Source: Scolanthus callimorphus (Eukaryota > Cnidaria > Anthozoa > Actiniaria > Edwardsiidae). From it: 64,000 nucleotides of DNA. This document shows, piece by piece, positions 26,101 to 34,500 of the stretch (position 1 is the stretch's first letter; each line of letters opens with the position of its first letter). The stretch is taken from NCBI GenBank assembly GCA_033964015.1, contig CM066912.1, positions 29,536,532-29,600,531 of the forward strand. The letters are read 5' to 3'. A model generated the notes under the pieces. The model searched no databases. It saw only the letters and a list, made by a program, of their open reading frames with translations, and was not told the origin of the DNA. The position numbers and the translations under genes were made by a program.

Positions 26101-29100
26101 TCGAGGCAGCTGTAAAATGAAGAGTTCTGTATGTCAACAGAGGACTGTGAATGAAACATAATTGGAAAATTTCAAGTTTATATTTTGAATTCTAAGCGCG
26201 TGGTGCAACGTTCAATTTTAGAGAAAATAGGTGAGCTAATGAGCGTTTTGTCCCAATGATTTCATGAAATTTTGAAAATGCTTCAACTACCCGGAAAAAT
26301 GATAAAACGTTCTTAAGAATAACAAATAAACTTATCGTGAGCTTTTCATTGTATTTTTCAAATCATTGGGGCAAAACGCCCAGATGTTTTCTCTAAAACC
26401 AGCTTTACGCCACTGCTCATAATTTCCTTTTTTAATTACAAAATTTTCTAATTACGTTTTATTCACTGGGCTTTATTGATATTCAGAAAGTATTATTCTG
26501 TAGGTAGGCTGAGTAGCCTCATCCTCTATACTGCTTATGTAAATGAGCCAAAATGTAAACAATGACGTCACAGTATAATCGCCTATAGACCTTTTTCCAA
26601 AATGGCCGCCGAAAATTCAAATCGATTTTTGTTAAAAATGAACACCAGCACTAGAACACACATCATCACTTTAGTAAAACTACAAAGTTTCCCTGCATTA
26701 TATCCAATATCTTCCGAGAAAACGAACGTTGAAAATCTGAAAATTTACAGACGTTTGTATGACTGGGGGTATGCGTCATACCTCCAGTCATACAAATCTC
26801 TGTAAAATTTTCAATTTTCAGACTCTGCTTTCTCAGCCGACATGGCATTTGGCATAACGAAAATTTAAAGGATTACTGATGGGAGGATACTCTTTCTGGT
26901 GCCAGTATTTGATTTTCAGTCAGTTTAATTTTAAGACATGTGAATTTGCGGCGGCCATTTTGAAAAAAGGTCTATTGTGAGAGGCTCCCTTTAAAGAGCC
27001 TGGGTCAGCCGCCATTTTGACAGCATAGCAACATACCAAGTCGGAGAAAGCATCCATTTCCATCGGCTGATTTAGAGAATACAGAGCAATTTTCTCGATT
27101 GAATTTGGTAAATCAAATCTGAAACTTTGTTTTTAGATGTTGATTTAGAGATTTCTACTCGTAATTCGTCTTCTAATGTCGAACCAAAACAATAACAAAG
27201 GAGTGGCTGACACAGGCTCTTTAAGTTCAGAGAAAATAGCATATATAATACAAATACAACAATTAAACGATTACAGACAATCTTGACTAATTAAACCCGA
27301 TGATCAGGGATTATTATCACTAGTGGACTATTGCCAAAGCTGCATTCTGATTGGCTACGCTACTAGGGGACTATTATCAATAGACCTCTAGTAGCGAAAG
27401 CGCCGATTTTGAATATGAAAACGATGGCGGGCCGCTTCTCGTTTTGTCGAGGTTTCTGGTGATTTTGTAGACAATTGTTCACTTTTTTGTCCAACTAGTT
27501 GGGTGATTAGACCTGACTCGCCCTCAAGGACGACAGGTCAATAGCTAATTGGCCCTTTCGGGCTCGAGGTCTAATTGCTAAATAGTCACCGAGGCGAAGT
27601 TAGTGTTCCAGTCTACACACTGGGTTAAATTTGCATAACCATTGTCCGTTGCCATTTGCCATTTCCCATTTTTAGCTTGACAACCGATGACGCTTTGATT
27701 CCAAAAATACTGAAATACTAAAATGAAACTCCTGCGCTCATCGCTTGTATTGTGAAGGAGACAAAAGGGCATAGCGAGCAAGTATAAGGGTTGAGCTATC
27801 GCATCACAGCAATTTAAATTACGAACACGCATTCACAGCAGTGAGATTTAGCGATAAGAACAGCGTCGACTTAATTCGACTAAATTCGGATTTTTGGTAC
27901 AATATATTAAGAATAGAGTACAGAGCTGGGATTTGCAGGAAAGCTTAAGGTTACTATTCTTGTCCAATTGTTGAAAATTTGAAATAATAACTCCTCCGCT
28001 TTCGCAAAATTTTGAAGGGAACTGGACACGCACTATTTTTAGCAGTGTTCAGCCATGAAACACAGTTAACTTCGTATCTGAATATCGCAGGAGAAACAAA
28101 ACACCAATAAAATCTCTATGTGACATTTTATCCAATATCCTTTGTAGAATATCTCAAGCAGTTACGATTACCACAACTCTTTTTGTACAAAGTAGGATTA
28201 TTCCGTATAGCAGGGCCGTAGCTAGCGGGGGGGCAGAGGGGGCAGTTGCCCCCCCGCCCCCCCCCCCCCCAGCGAAGTAAATGTCTAGTGTCAACATGTG
28301 GGGAAAAACCTGCTTGCCCCCCCAGCAAATACAAAGAATGACCAAGGATTGCCCCCCCCCCCCCCAGACAAAAATTTCTAGCTACGGCCTTGTATAGAAA
28401 ACACATGACAAAAGCCGCCTTTGCGTCTGTACACATCGACAGAAACAGCGAAAATCCCGAAATACATCATTTGAGAGTCCCCCATCAATAAACTATTCGT
28501 ATACGAACTTTATTTCACCAAGGAATAAGAGACCAAATACAAATATTTATCGTGTGCCTGGCTTCAACTGAATTTTGATGTTGATCAGATGTCAGTTTCG
28601 CACAAACGAATAACACGACAGTGCATTCCAGCATGCTGATTTGCTATCGCAAAAATTTGTAAAATGATCATGTAAAAACACTTTTCTCAGGATTTATGGT
28701 AAGGTATAAGCACATGTGGTAGTCATATTTATATACAGGATATATTTTTTTTAAGACTTCGTATATGGGGAACCTAGCGTTAAATAGTGATTCTCTTTCC
28801 TTTGTTTTTCTTTAATGTGATTGGTCTGGAGAGTTTTTATCGCCAATTTTCTCAAGCAATTCGAAATTAATAATTTTTTCACTTGGTATTATATTACTAG
28901 TCATGACAACTTTCTGTAGTAAAAAAGGGACACATCCTATGTGGGGAACCCTGAATGCCGTAGAACAATGGAGTTTCGGTTCCTTCTTGCAAGGATGATT
29001 ACTTAAACTGCTTGTATGTCTTCCTAAATGCTCACCCAGAACGCGATGTACTTATATTCAGTGTACTGTAAATAAATCGGAGATCAGGCACAATGAGAGG

Positions 29101-31467
29101 TTACAATAACGTCCAAAACCTTCGATAGTGCTTTGTAATCTCCGACCTGACATTTTCACTAATCAACCGCCAAGGACAAAGGCAAAACTATTGATAACGA
29201 CGAGGACTTCGACATCGTCTTCCGTTTGGAAAATCAACTACCAAGGTCGTAAATGTAGCTAACTTACTAGCGATGGAGATCGGTTCACCAACGCTGAAAA
29301 AAAAACCGCCGTAATTCGCATTCAAGCTTTAGAACGTCCTTTAAAGTCTAGCGCGCGCCATTGATTCCTCTCCATTTCCCGAAACAAGACTTTTCGATAG
29401 ACGTCGCATGCAGATGTTAGGACTTTTTTGTTTTATTGTGCAAAAGATGACCAGCAGAGCTTCGCGGCTCGTCAGCGAGGCGCGCGTAGGTTCAAAACAG
29501 TGCGTGTCCAGTTCTGTTGAAAATTCTTGCCAAAGCGGAGGAGTTATAACTTCAAATTTTCAACATTTGGACAAGAATAGTAACTGAAGTTTTCCTGTAA
29601 ATCTCAGCTCTGTAATCTATTCTTATGCATCTATACTGACTATCTGTCTATAACCAATATTTGCTCCTGATTATCCTTTATGCGAATCCCGTTGAACGCC
29701 ACAAAACACGATTTCCGAGAACGCCTTCACTTGAACCATTTGAGAAGCGTTTTTCCAGTCTACTTGCTTGGTCTCCTTGCCATAGAGTGTGTTTAAGACG
29801 TAAACCTGAAAATACAGATAAAATCGTGCCCAGGTTAATTGCATATCTAATCGTAGAGAGCAACCAACGAGCGCAAAATACCTGAAACTTGCCTTCAGTT
29901 TCGCCAACTTGAATCAGCTCCACAACGTTATGCAAATTGAGCTGTAGTAGCTGTAGCTGTCAGGGCGTGGTACAAACGAAAATAACCAGTGAGGACGTAG
30001 TTGCTTTTGTCTCTATTATTTTCGTTCTACAAAGGAGTTCTTTTTTCTCTAGTCTATTATCCTCGTTCTTTGTGTTGAGGTATAGGGTATTGTTGTATTA
30101 TCCAACCAGAGAGGAGCTTTCAGCAGCTACGTACCGACCAAAATAACAGCGCTTTAATGAGTTGTGCTTTTACAAAAGGCCGCTTGATTGATTGGACAGG
30201 CTGTTTTACGAAAACAAAAGACGTAATTCGTGTTTGGAAACCTTTGTAAATCATGGTTGAATAAAAGTTGTCATTCATTTTCTTCAGCATCACAACTTAT
30301 TGTGCATGGTAAAAATTAATTGCAACAAGAAAACAGCCCGTCACTTCGTGACGCTAGAAGACTCAACCTGAGTTCCCCCTTCCATAAACTGCTTTTTAAT
30401 AATGACCACCCTTCAAGAAAGACACCCTGCCCCATGCCTTTTATGTATGTTTTGCACTGGTCTCCCTGATTTTTTGGTGTCTGTCCGAAGAACCCGCTAA
30501 AATTGAAACGCAAGCCTATTACACAGAAAACCCATTTGACATCGGAATTGTTTGTATGCTTATTACATCTCACTAAAGGAAGAGAAGAAATAGGTAAAGT
30601 AAAATTGTTCTAAGAAATTTTTAGTTTATCATAGGATTTTTTTTAGAGAATTTCATTCATGGCTTAGCGTGCGCTCTGTAGGCAGTGCCAGTGGTGTAAG
30701 TTTGTACAAACTTCTCAGCTCAAATCTTTCGAATTAAAATTATCCCTGCACATAATAGTAAGTAATCTGTAATAGAACCATTTAAGTTTGGATGTCTATG
30801 GTGCTTTCGGCTGAGGGAAATGAGTTCTTTTTTAGTTTACGTGGGATTTCAACATGGCCGCGATGGCGGCTTTGTTCCTCGCTGAAAAAATCGCTTGAAT
30901 TAGAACTTAGCCAAAGGTGAATCTTTTCCAACAAAAACACGCCCACTGGAGAGATTTCCTTCTTCTCTTCGGGTTTGTGTCCTATACAGCGTAAAGATTT
31001 ATACTTAGAGAATATTATTCATGGCTTTGCTTTGTGTAAATACGTCACTCGCGCGCTGAGGAAAGCAAAGGCACTGGTGTACGTTTGTTCAAGCTGAATG
31101 AAATTTTTTCTCAACTTAAATCTTTCGAATAAGAATTATCCCTGCACATTCCTGCAAGTAATCTGTGACAGAACCATTTAGGTCTGAATGACTATGGTGC
31201 TTTCGGCTGTGCGAACTGGGTTCTTTTAAGTTTCTGTGCATGGGAGATTTAAAAATGGCGGCGATGGTAGCTTTGTCCCTCGCTTAAGAAATCTTATGAA
31301 TTAGAACTTAGCCCAGGTGAATCTTTTCCAACCAAAACACGCTCACTGTCGAGATATCCACCTTCTCTGAAGGTCTGTGAACTTCTTTTGGCGACACAGC
31401 TTCAGGCCTAAGCGGAGTGAGTACGAACGATTTAGCCAATCACAAACGTTTGCGCAGACAACCCGAT

Positions 31468-31501
<34 letters not shown>

Positions 31502-31502
31502 C

Positions 31503-31533
<31 letters not shown>

Positions 31534-34500
31534 ATGGGCTATTGACTCAGAGGCCATGAGGGCGAGAGGAATAATTGTTTTAGTCAAATCACACTAGTAG
31601 GTCAATATGTATTGCCAAAAAATGTTTTTGTTCTGGTCATTTGCCATTTTCTGGCTTTCAAATCCCACACTTTTCGCTACTAGTAGGCTATAACTTATAG
31701 CCTACTAGTAGCTCAACCAATCAGAACGCAGCATTGATAATAGACCACTAGTGTGATTTGACTAAAATAGTATAGATAAGTTTCTCTGGGGAACGCACTT
31801 CTATGAAAGCAGCTAAATAACTAACAATAGTTCCTATTGGAATCCGCTATCTTTTTCAATTGTAAACTGTACTCCTTTTCAAAACTGTTCAATTCAATGA
31901 GAAGAATGCATTTCATTTGTTCCTTGTCAACTGTAACTAAGTCCGTTAATTACCTCGATTCTCGGCAATAACCCCAATACATCCCTTGGGATGTATTGGG
32001 GTTATTGCCTCGAATCTCGGTAATTAACTCTAACTTTGGTCTTGTATATTAGGTGTCTTCTGCAAAATCAGCCTGAAAATGTTCTAAAGGTGTTCTTAAA
32101 GTTGTTTTTTAACATCAAATACTGCATACTGTACAACAGTCAAATAAAGAATGTGATTGACAGAAAGGTGACAGTCATGTAGTAACAACAATTAGTCAAG
32201 TCTAAAATACAATTGCTATATAATGTACCCTGGAATTCCTGCTGTAGAACTGTGTGTGCATGGTCTAGCACACTAATATTGACCTCCTCGGTACTCTACC
32301 ACACAGTGGGTTACTGTACTCGAACCTAACTGGCAGCAAATTTTTTTATTCAAGAACAATTTTCATTTTTCAGGCTACATGTGTTCCTATGTATAAGGTA
32401 CCTTTTTGACCAAATTTCAGCCTGAGTGTTCTTAAACCACTTGTTCTTTTATGCGAGTTTTTACTGTAGCTCAACCCTTATACTTGCTCACTATGCCCTT
32501 TTGTCTCCTTCAAAACACAAGCGATGAGCGCAGGAGTTTCATTTTAGTGTTTCAGTATTTTTGGAATCAAATCGTCATTGGTTGTCAAGCTAAAATGGCA
32601 AATGGCAACGGACAATGGTTTATGCAAATTTACACCCAGAGTGTAGACTGTTTTGGGTTTTGCCCAATATTGGAGGTATGCATTTTTAAACCGAACTGGG
32701 GGGTGGTTGAGGACCTCCCTTAAAAAAAACCTCCCTTGGAATTTCCACTCGTGAAACATACCCCCTCCCCTGGAATTTCGTTTTTTCTGGCAAAATAACC
32801 CTGGAAAGTCTATTTTTGGATAAAATGTCCATGGAAAGTATTTTTTTACCCCTACCCCTTGGAATTTCAAGTCTCCAGACACACCCGTGGAATTTTCCAG
32901 AGTCCAATACAACCCTCCTGGAAATTTTTCCATACGTCCTCAAACCCCCCCCCCCCCCCCCCCCCCCCCCAGGTGCGGTTTAAAACTGCAACCAGCCATT
33001 ACGGATCTCAGAAAATCGTAACCTGATAATCCTTCCAGCTGTTTTCACGGTTATCCCCATCCGGCTTCGTAAGGGTCAGCGTAATACTCTCTAGGAATCC
33101 CAGCTCCTTCCCAACATGTATTTGAAACGTCGAATTCCTATTAAATAAAATAATAATAATAATAAAAACTTTATTTAAACATGATTGGATTGAAAGCGGT
33201 GTCGCTTGTGGGGTCGTGTATAAATAAGGACTACGGCAAACGCCGAACTTCAGCCGCTCTTCTTCTGTCGAACCTTTCCTTTTTCAAAGGATGTCGCTTC
33301 ATTATACTTTATGATCAAGAACTTTCTATTGTTTTGGATTGGAACGGCGCGACTCTGGTACGGCGTTTGCCGTAGGCCTAACTTAAATCATAATAATTTT
33401 TAAAATATCTATCAATTAGTCGCCGAAGGCGACGTAAATATCAGCGAATAGTCACGGCGAGACGAATTAGTATAATTTCTCAAGCGTCTCGTAATAAAGT
33501 GCGCGCGCGATCCCCAATGCTTTATATAACAATTAGACCTCGAGGCCGAATGTGCTATGATCTATTTCAAATCATAGCACATGAGGACGAGAGGTCTAAT
33601 TGTTTTAGTATAAGTTTACATGTAGGGAAACTTGGGTAAATCTTGAACGTTTTTACAACACAATTGAGCTGTTTAGAGCAGTTCGCTCGGCAAGATTTTC
33701 GGATATAAATTCATGTCAAAGTACACCAATATAGATTCACTATAACGAACCAGCTATACCAGTCAACCCACTATCACTATCTATCATCCAGGGTTAGGTT
33801 ACGTTTAGGGTTAGGGAAGGGTTTTGAAAAAGTTTTCAATTTTTCAGATTTTTAAGTGCCAAGGAAAGAAACTACCAGTTCTGTCGTCGCGCGATTGCTA
33901 GTGATGACACCAGTTCTTCGTACTTATGGTCTATAACTTATAGACCATTAGTAGCGTAGCCAATCAGAATTCAGCATTGACAATAGACCACTAGTTGGTT
34001 TATACTAAATTTGAATATAGCAAAATAATTATAATATATAGATTTAGGCACAGCCTAAAAGCGGAGCTCCCAGTCAGGTTATGTTTTTTTCTAAGTTTGG
34101 CATCATCGTTGATGTCTCTATGACGAGCACATCACGAGAAGTTAGGTTCTCTTGGAGTCTTGCTTATGCACTTAATTATGCTGGTACACGACGGTATCAT
34201 ATCAAGAAAGTGCTGTCGTTTTTATGGCAAATCCGCGCGGGTTGCCTGTGGTGTTCAAAACGTGACTCAGGCCCCTCGGTGGGGGGTAAAAACAAAATGG
34301 CTACCAAGAGAAGGATGTTTCTCGAGTATCTGCAAGTTTTGGTCAATTTTCCTGCTTTATTCGCTAAGATGTGAGGAAAGTACTTACAGACCTTCCAAAT
34401 AAGGTAAGGGGGATTTCCTAATAAGGAAGTTTTGCAACGTCGGCAAAACGACAGCTTTTGGCGAAATTTTCTTGATATGTACCGGATTTTTCGAGCATGG

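Larger units (their letters stand above)
27880..29625. mobile_element. Foldback/TIR element of about 1.7 kb with nested insertions
   Basis: Left arm (27,905-28,035) ACAGAGCTGGGATTTGCAGG … AACTGGACACGCACT; the right arm (29,495-29,620) is its complement. Inside are a GC-homopolymer MITE (28,210-28,395) and family I (28,690-29,000). No transposase seen. Confidence 0.7.

Noticed and set aside
32451..32723. 90-codon frame similar to one at 27,578-27,832 on the other strand
   Set aside because: Both are copies of the same dispersed repeat with different lesions; no recognisable domain.
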